Numbered from the stretch's first letter, positions 1-8,414 are shown. The stretch: 64,000 bases of DNA from Pseudomonas japonica (GCF_900188455.1 NZ_FZOL01000001.1:468374-532373); one strand, 5' to 3'. Notes: generated from the sequence alone by a model not told the origin. Numbers and translations: made by a program.

Positions 1-171
1 CACGTGACCCTCGAGTTCTCCAACACCACCACCCTGCCGGCGAAGATCTACGCCAACGAGGGCGTGGCGCAGATGCTTTTCCTCGAGTCCGATGAGGAGT
101 GTGAAGTCTCCTACAAGGATCGCGGTGGCAAGTACCAGGGCCAGCGTGGCGTGACCCTGCCTCGCACCTGA
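1..171 (+). CDS. dcd: dCTP deaminase, C-terminal fragment
   Basis: The window opens inside this gene; only the last 56 codons and the TGA stop are present. The visible residues ([18 protein letters not shown], then a tail ending GVTLPRT) match my memory of the C-terminal end of the roughly 188-residue Pseudomonas dCTP deaminase. That trimeric enzyme converts dCTP to dUTP for thymidylate synthesis. The C-terminal tail normally closes over the nucleotide in the active site. The start and catalytic core lie outside the window, so identification rests on the tail alone. Confidence 0.9.
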   Translation, partial: HVTLEFSNTTTLPAKIYANEGVAQMLFLESDEECEVSYKDRGGKYQGQRGVTLPRT

Positions 172-195
172 TACGAAGCGCCTGATCCGACGAAG

Positions 196-211
196 CGGGG
201 GAATTCCCCCG
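196..211. repeat. 16-bp perfect palindrome after dcd
   Basis: CGGGGG-AATT-CCCCCG is a perfect GC-rich palindrome 25 bases after the dcd stop. It could form a tight hairpin and slow polymerase or protect the dcd mRNA 3' end. No U-run follows, so it is not a classical intrinsic terminator. Confidence 0.4.
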
Positions 212-283
212 GCATTCGGCACTCCAACGAGATGAACCGTCCCGACGCGCACGAGGCGCGCCGGCTCTCGTCAGGAGCAGCCA

Positions 284-508
284 ATGAAACTCGACCCAAC
301 CATCAGCGCCAAGCTGGCCCTGCTGCAGCCCAACCAGATCGGGCTGCCGGCATGGTCGCTGCTGGCGCATCCGCCCATGCAGGTCGGTGGCGTGCCAGGC
401 CAGCCCGACCCCGACACCCCGCAACCGCCGCAGCCCGGTGAAACCCCGCCCATGGAGCCGGGGGAGCCGACTCTGCCGGACGAACCACCGCCTGCCCCGG
501 TCGCCTGA
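284..508 (+). CDS. small proline-rich hypothetical protein
   Basis: A 74-residue protein preceded by a good ribosome site (AGGAG, 7 bases before ATG). The N-terminal 35 residues are ordinary (MKLDPTISAKLALLQPNQ...). The rest is dominated by Pro, Gly, Glu and Asp (QPDPDTPQPPQPGETPP) and ends PPPAPVA, so the C-terminal half is almost certainly disordered. There is no signal peptide or membrane segment. It lies between dcd and the convergent ABC operon. I do not recognise a characterised family; function unknown. Confidence 0.65.
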   Translation: MKLDPTISAKLALLQPNQIGLPAWSLLAHPPMQVGGVPGQPDPDTPQPPQPGETPPMEPGEPTLPDEPPPAPVA

Positions 509-547
509 TTCCGCGCGGCGACAGACCTCCGGCGACGGCCATCGGTG

Positions 548-1312
548 TTACTTCAGGTTGCCCCGCAGGAACTGCTGCAGGCGTTCGCTCTTCGGTTGGC
601 CAAGGACTTCGGCGGGCGGGCCCTGTTCTTCCACCAGGCCCTGGTGAAGGAACATCACCTGGCTGGAGACCTGGCGAGCAAAGGCCATTTCATGGGTGAC
701 CATGATCATGGTGCGGCCTTCCTCGGCCAGCCCCTGGATCACCCGCAGCACTTCGCCGACCAGTTCCGGGTCGAGGGCCGAGGTGGGTTCGTCGAACAGC
801 AGGACTTCCGGCTCCATGGCCAGGGCGCGGGCGATGGCGACGCGCTGCTGCTGGCCGCCGGACAGGAACGCCGGATACTGGTCGGCGACCCGCGACGCCA
901 GGCCGACCTTGTCCAGGTAGCGCCGCGCCCGTTCCTCGGCGTCCTGCTTGCTCACCCCGAGCACCCGTCGCGGCGCCATGCAGATGTTTTCCAGCACGCT
1001 GAGGTGGCTCCACAGGTTGAAGTGCTGGAACACCATGGCCAGCCGCGTGCGCAGGCGCTGCAGCTCGTCGGCGTCGGCCACGTGCATGCCGTGGCGGTCG
1101 TGGGCCATGCGGATGTCCTTGCCATCCAGGGTCATGCGCCCGTCGTCGGGCTGTTCGAGAAAGTTGATGCAGCGCAGGAAAGTGCTCTTGCCCGAGCCGC
1201 TGGCGCCGATCAGGCTGATCACGTCGCCGGTCTTCGCCTGCAGCGAGACGCCCTTGAGCACTTTGTGCTCGCCGTAACTCTTGTGCAGGTCTTCGATGGT
1301 CAGTTTGTACAC
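548..1312 (-). CDS. polar amino-acid ABC transporter ATPase (HisP/AotP type)
   Basis: A 254-residue cytoplasmic ATPase that powers basic amino-acid uptake. It shows a Walker A (GASGSGKST), a Q-loop (VFQHFNLW), the ABC signature (LSGGQQQR) and Walker B with catalytic Glu (LLFDEPTSALDP), followed by the H-loop His (VTHEM). I chose the GTG start at 1312 because GAGGG lies 7 bases upstream; an in-frame upstream extension has no comparable site. It is the last gene of the five-gene leftward operon (binding protein, two permeases, hydrolase, ATPase). This is the order of the aotJQMOP arginine/ornithine operon of P. aeruginosa, but no argR follows it here. Substrate specificity is inferred, probably arginine, ornithine, lysine or histidine. 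Confidence 0.93.
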   Translation of the reverse strand: MYKLTIEDLHKSYGEHKVLKGVSLQAKTGDVISLIGASGSGKSTFLRCINFLEQPDDGRMTLDGKDIRMAHDRHGMHVADADELQRLRTRLAMVFQHFNLWSHLSVLENICMAPRRVLGVSKQDAEERARRYLDKVGLASRVADQYPAFLSGGQQQRVAIARALAMEPEVLLFDEPTSALDPELVGEVLRVIQGLAEEGRTMIMVTHEMAFARQVSSQVMFLHQGLVEEQGPPAEVLGQPKSERLQQFLRGNLK

Positions 1313-1322
1313 GCACGATCCC

Positions 1323-2438
1323 TCATGGCGACAGCAGATAACCGCTACGGTAGGCCTCGCGCCCGGCGACATGGGCAATCACCATGCCGGCGCTGGCCAT
1401 GCGCCGCAGCGAGCGGGCGTAGAGCAGGCCGGCCTGGGTGTTGCGCACCGGCGTGACGCGGTCGTTCAGCGGGTCGATGACCTCGGCCACCAGTTGCCCG
1501 GCCTCCAGGTATTCGCCCGGCGCGACATGGAACACCAGCAGCCCGCCCAGCGGCGTCGCCACCGGTTCCACCGCGGCCAGCGGCGTGGCCGGGTAGAGCA
1601 GCGGCGGCAGCGGCGCCGGCTCGCCTTCGATGGCGCCGAAGCGGGTCAGGTACTGCAGGATCGCCTCGCAGTCGGCCTGGGCCAGCGGATGGCTGACATC
1701 GCCCTGGCCACGCAGCTCGACGGTCACCGAGAAGCTGCCCATGGGGATCGGGAACTGCTTGCCGAAGCGCTGTTGCAACTGCCACCAGACCAGGGTGAAG
1801 CACTCGTCGAACGACTGCCCGCCGGAGTCGGTGGCGAGCAGGCTGGCCTGCACGCCGAGGTAGCGCGACAGCGGTTCGACCTGGGCCCAGGCTTCCGGCG
1901 TGGTGTACAGGTGTTCGACGGCCTCGAAGTCGCAGTGCAGGTCGAGGACCATGTCGGCGTCGCAGGCCAGGCGCTGCAGGGTCAGGCGCTGCGACTGCAG
2001 TGGCGTGGCCGCCGGGTGGGCGTCGAGGCCGCGGCGCAGGTACTCGCGGATCAGGTCCAGGTTGTGCTGCGGGTCCTGGGTCAGGTGGTCCTCGATCTGG
2101 TCGCCGATCTGGTCGGTGAGGTCGACGAAGCGGCGGTTGAAGTTTTCGCCGCTCTGCATTTCGTAGCGGCCCAGGGGTACGTCCATCAGCACCTGTTCCA
2201 GGCCCACCGGGTTGGCCACCGGCACCAGAACGATCTCGCGGCGCAGCAGGCCCTGGGTCTCCAGCTCGGCGAGACGTTGCTTGAGGTGCCAGGCCACCAG
2301 CATGCCGGGCAGTTCGTCGGCGTGCAGCGAGGCCTGGATGTAGATCTTGCCGCCGGCGCGCGGGCCGAAGTGGAAGCTGTGGATCTGGCGGGCGATGCCG
2401 GGCACCGGGGCCAGCAGGTCGTGGGTCTTGTGATGCAT
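1323..2438 (-). CDS. AotO-like succinylglutamate desuccinylase/aspartoacylase family hydrolase
   Basis: 371 residues. It has zinc-carboxypeptidase-fold (M14-like) ligands: an HxxE motif (SLHADELPG, about residue 60) and a downstream His in VLDLHCDFE (about residue 170). The ATG at 2438 has AGGA 8 bases upstream, and the residues before it are low-complexity Arg/Pro, so the longer frame was rejected. It sits between permease and ATPase genes, as aotO does in the P. aeruginosa arginine/ornithine transport operon. Deacylation of an N-acylated amino acid after uptake is a reasonable guess, but the substrate is not visible from sequence. Confidence 0.85.
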   Translation of the reverse strand: MHHKTHDLLAPVPGIARQIHSFHFGPRAGGKIYIQASLHADELPGMLVAWHLKQRLAELETQGLLRREIVLVPVANPVGLEQVLMDVPLGRYEMQSGENFNRRFVDLTDQIGDQIEDHLTQDPQHNLDLIREYLRRGLDAHPAATPLQSQRLTLQRLACDADMVLDLHCDFEAVEHLYTTPEAWAQVEPLSRYLGVQASLLATDSGGQSFDECFTLVWWQLQQRFGKQFPIPMGSFSVTVELRGQGDVSHPLAQADCEAILQYLTRFGAIEGEPAPLPPLLYPATPLAAVEPVATPLGGLLVFHVAPGEYLEAGQLVAEVIDPLNDRVTPVRNTQAGLLYARSLRRMASAGMVIAHVAGREAYRSGYLLSP

Positions 2439-2446
2439 GGAAAGTC

Positions 2447-3157
2447 CTAGTGAGCGGGGCCGAGGAAGGCCAGCCAGCGCCGTTCGGCGAGGCGGAACAG
2501 GCCGACCAGGGTGAAAGTGACGCACAGGTAGATCAGCGCCGCGATGCCGAACGACTGGAAGGTGAGGAAGGTCGCCGAGTTGGCGTCCCGCGCCACTTTC
2601 AGGATATCCGGCACGGTGGCGGTGAAGGCCACGGTGGTCGAATGCAGCATCAGGATCACCTCATTGCTGTAGAACGGCAGCGAGCGGCGCAGTGCCGACG
2701 GCATGATGATGTAAGCATAGAGTTTCCAGCCGTGCAGCCCGTACGCCCTAGCCGCCTCGATTTCGCCATGGTGCATGCTGCGGATCGCCCCGGCGAAGAT
2801 CTCCGTGGTGTAGGCGCAGGTGTTCAGGGCGAAGGCGAGGATGGTGCAGTTCAGCGCATCGCGGAAGAACGCATCCAGCAGCGGTTGTTCGCGCACCGCG
2901 GCGATGCTGTAGATCCCGGTGTAGCAGATCAGCAACTGGATGTAGAGCGGCGTGCCGCGGAACAGGTAGGTGTAGAACTGTACCGGCCAGCGTATCCAGA
3001 AACGCCGCGAGACGCGGGCGATGGACAGCGGGATCGAGGCGACGAAGCCGAACGCCAGCGACGCGCTGAGCAGCCACATGGTCATCGCCAGGCCAGTGAT
3101 GTTGCTGCCGTCGGTGTAGAGGAAGGCGCGCCAGTATTCCTGCAGCAGTTCGATCAT
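2447..3157 (-). CDS. polar amino-acid ABC transporter permease (HisM/AotM type)
   Basis: A 236-residue inner-membrane subunit with about five hydrophobic segments. The permease EAA loop, which contacts the ATPase, is visible as EAARAYGLHGWKLYAYIIMPSA. The ATG overlaps the TGA of the other permease gene by four bases (ATGA), indicating translational coupling. With the partner permease it should form the heterodimeric membrane channel for basic amino acids. Confidence 0.92.
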   Translation of the reverse strand: MIELLQEYWRAFLYTDGSNITGLAMTMWLLSASLAFGFVASIPLSIARVSRRFWIRWPVQFYTYLFRGTPLYIQLLICYTGIYSIAAVREQPLLDAFFRDALNCTILAFALNTCAYTTEIFAGAIRSMHHGEIEAARAYGLHGWKLYAYIIMPSALRRSLPFYSNEVILMLHSTTVAFTATVPDILKVARDANSATFLTFQSFGIAALIYLCVTFTLVGLFRLAERRWLAFLGPAH

Positions 3158-3882
3158 CGCAGCGCCTCCCGGGTGCCGACGTTATAGCGCCGTTCCAGCC
3201 AGCGCAGGACCAGGTTCGAGGCACTGGTGATCAGCAGGTAGATCAGCGCCGCCACCACCAGGAAATAGAACAGTTGATAGGTGCTCTTGCCGGCGTCCTG
3301 CGCGGCCTTGACCAGATCGGCGAGGCCGATGATCGAAACCAGCGCGGTGGCCTTGAGCATGACCATCCAGTTGTTGCCGATGCCCGGCAGGGCGAAGCGC
3401 ATCATCTGCGGGAAGACCACGAAGCGGAAGCGCTGCATGCGCTTGAGGCCATAGGCCGTGGCCGCCTCGACCTGGCCGCGCGGCACGGCGAGGATGGCGC
3501 CACGAAAGGTCTCGGTGAAATAGGCGCCGTAGATGAACCCGAGGGTGATGACGCCGGCGGCGAACGGGTCGATCTCGATGTATTCCCATTCCATGTAGTC
3601 GGTGAGGCTGGTGAGCCAGGTCTGCAGGCTGTAGAAGATCAGCAGCATCAGCACCAGGTCCGGCACGCCGCGGATCAGCGTGGTGTAGACCTGCGCCGGC
3701 AGGCGCAGCAGGCGGATCGGCGAGAGCTTGGCACTGGCGCCGATCAGGCCGAGGCCGACCGCCACCAGAAGGGACACGAAGGACAGTTTCACGGTCATCC
3801 AGGTGCCCTGCCAGAGCAGTGGGCCGAAGCCTTTCAGACTGAAGGCGGAAAGCCCGAGCAGGGCGAGCAGGTCGTCGAGCAT
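3154..3882 (-). CDS. polar amino-acid ABC transporter permease (HisQ/AotQ type)
   Basis: 242 residues from the ATG at 3882 (MLDDLLALLGLSAF). The EAA-type loop reads EAATAYGLKRMQRFRFVVFPQ. This is the second membrane subunit of the importer, overlapping the HisM-like gene by four bases. The reading frame extends 18 codons upstream into the intergenic hairpin, but that part is Arg/Leu rich and atypical for the family. Only a weak G-rich ribosome site precedes the chosen start. Confidence 0.9.
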   Translation of the reverse strand: MLDDLLALLGLSAFSLKGFGPLLWQGTWMTVKLSFVSLLVAVGLGLIGASAKLSPIRLLRLPAQVYTTLIRGVPDLVLMLLIFYSLQTWLTSLTDYMEWEYIEIDPFAAGVITLGFIYGAYFTETFRGAILAVPRGQVEAATAYGLKRMQRFRFVVFPQMMRFALPGIGNNWMVMLKATALVSIIGLADLVKAAQDAGKSTYQLFYFLVVAALIYLLITSASNLVLRWLERRYNVGTREALR

Positions 3883-3911
3883 TGACGCGAACCCCAAGGC
3901 AGAAAGAAGAA

Positions 3912-3936
3912 GTGCCCGCCTTTGCAGGGCGGGCAC
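3912..3936 (-). terminator. hairpin between binding-protein and permease genes
   Basis: GTGCCCGCC and GGCGGGCAC form a 9-bp perfect stem with a 7-base loop, 12 bases after the binding-protein stop on its transcribed strand. There is no clean U-tract. This is a typical place for partial termination or 3'-end stabilisation, which lets the binding protein be made in excess over the membrane subunits. Confidence 0.55.
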
Positions 3937-3947
3937 CGGTTGCGCGG

Positions 3948-4730
3948 TTATTTGCCGCTGTAGAGGTTCAGGTCACCGAAGTGCTTCTTCTGGATTTCGG
4001 CATAGGTGCCGTCGTCGTGTAACGCTTTGATACCTTTGTTCAGGAGCTCCTTCAGCTCGGTGTTACCTTTGCGGATGCCGACGGCGGTCTTCGATGGCAG
4101 CAGTTTGTCGTCCACCGGCTCGCTCACCTCGTAGCCCGCGCCTTTCTCGGATTTCAGGAAGCCGAGCTCGGCCTGGAGCATGTCCTGGATCGAGGCATCG
4201 AGGCGGCCGGAGAGCAGGTCGGCATAGACCTGGTCCTGGTTCTGGTAGGCCTGGGTCTTGACCCCGGCCTTGTCCAGCACGGCCTTGGCGTAGGCCTCCT
4301 GGATGGTGCCTTGCTCGTAGCCCACGGTCTTGCCCTTGAGCGAGGCCAGGTCGGCGCTCAGGCCCGAGCCTTTCTTGTAGACCAGCGAGGTTGGGCCGGA
4401 GAACAGCTCACTGGAAAAGTCGATGACTTTCTCCCGCGCGTCGGTGACGGTCATGGACGAGATCACGCCGTCGAACTTGTTGGCCTTGAGGCCCGGAATC
4501 ATGCCGTCGAAGTCACTTTCGACCCATTTGCAGGTGACTTTCAGTTCCTTGCAGATGGCGTTGCCCAGATCGATATCGAAGCCCACCAGGCTGCCGTCGG
4601 CGGCCTTGGATTCGAAGGGGGCGTAGGACGGATCGACGCCGAAGCGCAGCTCTTTGTATTCCTTGGCCAAGGTACTGCCGGCAGCCAGACACAGAGCAAC
4701 AGCGGAAAGCGTCAGCCATGCTTTTTTCAT
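3948..4730 (-). CDS. basic amino-acid ABC transporter periplasmic binding protein (HisJ/ArgT family)
   Basis: A 260-residue precursor. The signal peptide MKKAWLTLSAVALCLAAGSTLA is followed by the family core: FGVDPSYAPFESK, VGFDIDLGNAICKEL and FDGMIPGLKANKFDGVISSM, then a dimer-lobe hinge and the C-terminal lobe. This is the solute-binding fold (family 3) for positively charged amino acids, working in the periplasm. It is the first gene of the operon and is transcribed away from the LuxR-type regulator. Arg/Lys/Orn versus His cannot be decided by eye. Confidence 0.93.
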   Translation of the reverse strand: MKKAWLTLSAVALCLAAGSTLAKEYKELRFGVDPSYAPFESKAADGSLVGFDIDLGNAICKELKVTCKWVESDFDGMIPGLKANKFDGVISSMTVTDAREKVIDFSSELFSGPTSLVYKKGSGLSADLASLKGKTVGYEQGTIQEAYAKAVLDKAGVKTQAYQNQDQVYADLLSGRLDASIQDMLQAELGFLKSEKGAGYEVSEPVDDKLLPSKTAVGIRKGNTELKELLNKGIKALHDDGTYAEIQKKHFGDLNLYSGK

Positions 4731-5094
4731 CGTGTAGTCCTTGAGATGCGGCGAATGTTGGAGTTGGCCGTGCACCGTTACCGGTCGCGGCCTGACCTCA
4801 CAGTGATAGCAAGTTCCGCACCAGTGTGCCTGGGCCGCTGATTGTGTTGATTGACGTGGTCTTGCCGATCAAGCCGCATGCCCCGTGGCAGGGCGGCTGC
4901 GCTCGGCGCATGCGTGGTGTCGGTGCGGCCTGGGTCAAATGCTGAAACATTTGCATCGGGGGGAAGCGTTGCCGGTGCCGGGGTCGGCTGGGTAGGGTCC
5001 GGGCCTTGCGGCGTCTTTGCCGGCCTCGTCGCCGCGGCGCTGGATCTGGAGGGCACAGGAGCGTGCCCGACATGCACCCGACAAGGATCAGCCA
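4731..5094. promoter_or_regulatory. divergent control region with CAAATG-N6-CATTTG dyad
   Basis: This 364-base region separates the transporter operon (left) from the LuxR-type gene (right) and holds no convincing gene. At 4936-4953 there is a perfect dyad, CAAATG-CTGAAA-CATTTG, in an otherwise GC-rich stretch. It is a candidate operator for the divergent regulator or for an amino-acid-responsive factor. I could not assign core promoter boxes with confidence. Confidence 0.45.
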
Positions 5095-5763
5095 GTGAGC
5101 GCCACCCCCGACATCCTGCAATGGTGGCTCACCGCCAATTCGCGCTTCGACGATTGCCGCACTCCCGAAGAACTGCTCGCCGAAACCGCCCGTCAGGTGC
5201 GCAGCCTGGGCTTCGAGCGCTTTGCTCATGGCCGCCGCCCGCGGCTGCCGTTCAGCCAGGCACGCACGCGCTTCAACGGCAACTATCCCGCCGACTGGCG
5301 CAACGACCCGGGCGACGGCATCAACCTGCGTCCGGGCCTGCTGATCTGGGACCGCTACGGCGAGGCCCCCGGCGACCTGCGCGAGCACGGCTATGCCAGC
5401 GGCGCCACCTGCATCCAGCGCGACGCCGAGGGTGCCTGGCAACTGCTGTGCGTGGCACGGCGCAAAGGGCCGATAAAGTCCCGGGAACTCCTGCCCCTGA
5501 AGTTGCAACTGCGCAGTTTGCTGGAGTTGCTCGACGAGCATCTGCAACGTGTCGAAGGCATTCCACCGAAAATCATCCTCAGCGAGCGGGAAACCCAGAT
5601 ATTGCGCTGGATCGCCGATGGCAAGTGCTCCAAGGGCATCGCCGGGATCCTGCAGCTTTCCGAACATACGGTGAACTTCCACATCAAGAGCATCCTGCGC
5701 AAGTTCGACTCGCCCAACCGCGTGCTGGCGGCCGCCCATGCCGCGGCACTGGGCCTGATCTGA
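5095..5763 (+). CDS. LuxR-family transcriptional regulator with reduced ligand domain
   Basis: 222 residues. The GTG start at 5095 has AAGGA 7 bases upstream. The N-terminal 145 residues resemble an autoinducer-binding domain (SLGFERFAHG, FNGNYPADW, LREHGYASGAT). The stretch that normally follows the Y-P-x-x-W motif is shortened, so the residues that contact acyl-homoserine lactones are not all recognisable. The C-terminal helix-turn-helix is intact (LSERETQILRWIADGKCSKG, then TVNFHIKSILRKF). No luxI-type synthase is nearby, so this is a LuxR solo. It is divergent from the basic amino-acid transporter and may control it. Confidence 0.85.
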   Translation: MSATPDILQWWLTANSRFDDCRTPEELLAETARQVRSLGFERFAHGRRPRLPFSQARTRFNGNYPADWRNDPGDGINLRPGLLIWDRYGEAPGDLREHGYASGATCIQRDAEGAWQLLCVARRKGPIKSRELLPLKLQLRSLLELLDEHLQRVEGIPPKIILSERETQILRWIADGKCSKGIAGILQLSEHTVNFHIKSILRKFDSPNRVLAAAHAAALGLI

Positions 5764-6141
5764 CGCTCCGTTCGTCATGTCGTGGCGACCGCCGGACGGC
5801 AATGTTTAGGCCTGGGTCGACCACGGCAAACGTCACTGTTGTAGAGCGATTGCGCGGCGAACGATGGCGAACTTCGTCTATCGGGAAATATTGGCAGGGA
5901 TATTTCCTACAGCGTGCAACCTACCTGTTCCGGCAGTTGTTGTTGACCTCCATTGCCCCTAGTGTCTGCGCCGTGCTGTCGAGTGGACGAACAGCGAGCG
6001 AACAATCCCACCCTTTGTTCGCTCACTGTTCCCCCCCTGACATTTCGGACGGGTTCGAGACAAGCCGGCAGCTTGTCTCCTGGCACTGCCCCCGCGTGCC
6101 AGCCGTCCCGTTTTTCGCTTTCGCAATTGCTGGAGACAACC
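5764..6141 (+). promoter_or_regulatory. 378-base leader of the pap-type cluster with three consecutive hairpins
   Basis: No gene is apparent here. Three dyads lie just before the first cluster gene. At 5989-6031, GAACAG-c-GAGCGAACAA pairs with TTGTTCGCTC-a-CTGTTC (16 pairs, one mismatch). At 6057-6079, GAGACAAGC pairs with GCTTGTCTC. At 6080-6102, CTGGCAC pairs with GTGCCAG. They lie 40-150 bases before the first ATG. They may be protein-binding dyads or a structured mRNA leader. No known riboswitch class is recognised. Confidence 0.5.
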
Positions 6142-7572
6142 ATGATTCATGACGTTGTTGTGGTCGGCAGCGGTGCTGTCGGCGCGTCCATCGCATTCGA
6201 ACTGGCGAGCCGCGGGCTGAAGGTGTGCCGGGTTGGCGAGGTCAGCCGGCGCAATGCCGCCTCGCGCGCCGCGGGCGCCATGAACGGCTGTTTCGGCGAG
6301 GTGACCCGCGGCTTGCTGGCCAGCGAGCCTGGTCGCCTGAAACTGGCGATGGATATCCAGGCCAAGGGCCTCTGGGCGCACTGGAGCGAGCGCCTGAGCC
6401 GCGCCAGTGGCAATCCGACCGGCCTGCTCAGCGCCTGCGGCACCCACGTGATCCTCAATTCCGCCGGCCTGGGCGAGATCGACAGTGGCAACTACGCGGC
6501 CATCGAGCAGGCCCTGCGCGACTACCAGACCTTCTACACCCCGCTGGCGCCGGAGCAACTGGAGTGGGTCAGGGCCAACGAACTGGTGCGGCCGATGCAG
6601 GCCTTGCTGATCCCCGACGAGAACGCCATCGACGCGCCCCTGCTGCTGGACAAGCTCGACGCCGCGCTGCTCGGCTGCGGTGGCGAGATCATCGACGGCA
6701 ATGCCCGCGCGGTGCTCAGCGAAGGCTGGAGCGCCACCGGCGTGGCCCTCGACGATGGCCGGCATCTGCCGGCCCGGCATGTGGTGGTGGCCGCGGGCGT
6801 GCACTCGCTGGAACTGCTCGAGGGCCTGGAGGAAATCCATCGGCACATTCCGCCGCTGTTCGCCGGCTACGGTGTGTCCATCCTCCTGCGCCAGCGGCCC
6901 GGGCAGAGCCTGCCGCGAACGGTGGTCCGCACGCCGAACCGGGCGTTCGCCTGCGGGCTGCATTGCGTCCCGCGTGGCGACGACCTGCTGTATATCGGCG
7001 CGACCAATATCCTCGCCGAGCGACCGCGCAGCCATGCCCAGGTGTCCGATGTGCAGTTTCTCCTCGATTGCGCGGTCGACCAGCTCAACCTCGATCTGCA
7101 TGACGCGGCCATCGTCGATATCCAGGTCGGCAACCGGCCGATCAGCGCCGATGGCTTCCCCCTGATCGGGCCCTGCGAGTACGACGGCCTGTGGCTGGCC
7201 ACCGGCACCTACCGCGACGGTCTGCACCAGTCGCCGCTGTTGGCCGGCTGGATCGCCGACCGTATCGAAGGGCTCGACAACAGCCTCGACCTGAGCTGCT
7301 TCACCCCGCTGCGCGAACCCCTGGCCGGGCTGCCGCGGGACGAGGCGGTGGCGGAAACGGTGCGGCAGATGTTCGCCACGGGCTACGAGTACCGCTGGAA
7401 CATCAAACCGTACTGGATGCCGCTGCTCGATCAGGGCATGAGCGAGAACTACACGCGCCTGATCACTTCGCTGCACCCACGCTACACCCCACCGCCTGAG
7501 CTGGTGGCCTTCTCCTGGCTGTACCGCTCGATGTACGAGCGCCTGGCCCGCTACTACGAGGCCTGGTCATGA
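6142..7572 (+). CDS. FAD-dependent amine/amino-acid oxidase (DAO family), pap-type cluster
   Basis: 476 residues. The ATG at 6142 follows TGGAG; residues encoded upstream are non-conserved leader. The N-terminal Rossmann motif is VVVVGSGAVGASIAFELASRG (GxGxxG, residues 9-14). The C-terminal FAD-binding strand reads WLATGTYRDGLHQSP, as in glycine oxidase/D-amino-acid oxidase relatives. Beyond residue 400 there is an extra segment of about 75 residues rich in Tyr, Trp and Arg that I do not recognise. It is the first gene of a seven-gene operon and overlaps the next gene by four bases. It probably oxidises an amine or aminoketone intermediate; the substrate is inferred from context only. Confidence 0.8.
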   Translation: MIHDVVVVGSGAVGASIAFELASRGLKVCRVGEVSRRNAASRAAGAMNGCFGEVTRGLLASEPGRLKLAMDIQAKGLWAHWSERLSRASGNPTGLLSACGTHVILNSAGLGEIDSGNYAAIEQALRDYQTFYTPLAPEQLEWVRANELVRPMQALLIPDENAIDAPLLLDKLDAALLGCGGEIIDGNARAVLSEGWSATGVALDDGRHLPARHVVVAAGVHSLELLEGLEEIHRHIPPLFAGYGVSILLRQRPGQSLPRTVVRTPNRAFACGLHCVPRGDDLLYIGATNILAERPRSHAQVSDVQFLLDCAVDQLNLDLHDAAIVDIQVGNRPISADGFPLIGPCEYDGLWLATGTYRDGLHQSPLLAGWIADRIEGLDNSLDLSCFTPLREPLAGLPRDEAVAETVRQMFATGYEYRWNIKPYWMPLLDQGMSENYTRLITSLHPRYTPPPELVAFSWLYRSMYERLARYYEAWS

Positions 7573-8414
7573 TTCTCTGTGCGTTCGAACACCATCAGGC
7601 CATGGCCCTGCGCAAACTCGACGGCGCCGGGGTGTGGGATCCGCTCGGTGACCTGCGGGCCCTCACCGACAAGCACTTCAGCCCCGACCGGGCCCTCGAC
7701 GCACAGCGTCTGGACAGTTTTCGCAGCGATGTGGCCGAGCGCTGCGCGCGCATTCCGCTGGGCCACATCCTCGGCTACGTCGACTTCGGCGAGCAGCGTC
7801 TGCTGGTCGGCAGCGGCACCTTCGTGCCACGCCGACAGAGCCTGGCCATGGTGCGCTGGATCGAGCGCAACCTGGCCCTGAGTCGCGAATCGACGGTCTA
7901 CGACCTGTGCGCCGGGGTCGGCGCCATCGGCCTGGCGATCTGGGCTGGCAGCGCCGCGCGCACCGTCTGCGTCGACAGCGACAGCACCGCGCAAGCCTAC
8001 CTGCGCCGCAATATCCAGCGTCTCGATGCGCGGCACGAAGTCAGCCCGCTGGCGGCGGACATCACCTGCCTGGAGGCTTTCGAGCACGCCCGTGGGCGCG
8101 TCGATGTGGTGGTCAGCAATCCGCCCTACGTGCCCCATGGCACCGAGTTGTTGCCCGAATGGAGCGGGCATCATCCGCCGGGTGCCATCTTCGCCGGGCA
8201 GCGGGGCGGCGAACTGATCGCCGCCAGCGCACGCCTGGCCGCGGCGCTGCTGCGCCCGGGCGGGGTGCTCCTGGTCGAGCACGGCGAGGCGCAATCGGCG
8301 CAGGTCGGCAGTCTGCTCGAAGAGCACGGCTTCCACTCGATCCGGCACTGCCACGACGACGATTTCAGCGACGCGACGGGGCCTTCCGTCTTCACCGCGG
8401 GGAGAACGGCATGA
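7569..8414 (+). CDS. PrmC/HemK-like SAM-dependent methyltransferase, pap-type cluster
   Basis: 281 residues. The SAM-binding motif I is YDLCAGVGAIGL (111-122), and the substrate-amide motif NPPY is at 184-187. A PrmC-like linker is visible (RIPLGHILGY, then FVPRR). Housekeeping PrmC methylates a glutamine of release factors beside prfA. Here the gene is buried in a biosynthetic operon, translationally coupled on both sides (ATGA overlaps). It is better read as a pathway N-methyltransferase, possibly acting on the aryl amine or the alpha-amine of a 4-aminophenylalanine-derived compound, in the role PapM plays in pristinamycin biosynthesis. That role is inference. Confidence 0.8.
   Translation: MILCAFEHHQAMALRKLDGAGVWDPLGDLRALTDKHFSPDRALDAQRLDSFRSDVAERCARIPLGHILGYVDFGEQRLLVGSGTFVPRRQSLAMVRWIERNLALSRESTVYDLCAGVGAIGLAIWAGSAARTVCVDSDSTAQAYLRRNIQRLDARHEVSPLAADITCLEAFEHARGRVDVVVSNPPYVPHGTELLPEWSGHHPPGAIFAGQRGGELIAASARLAAALLRPGGVLLVEHGEAQSAQVGSLLEEHGFHSIRHCHDDDFSDATGPSVFTAGRTA

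Noticed and set aside
196..211. Intrinsic terminator for dcd
   Set aside because: The palindrome has no U-tract, so it is listed only as a repeat.
7569..8414. Housekeeping prmC
   Set aside because: It is not beside prfA/hemA and is translationally coupled to metabolite genes on both sides.
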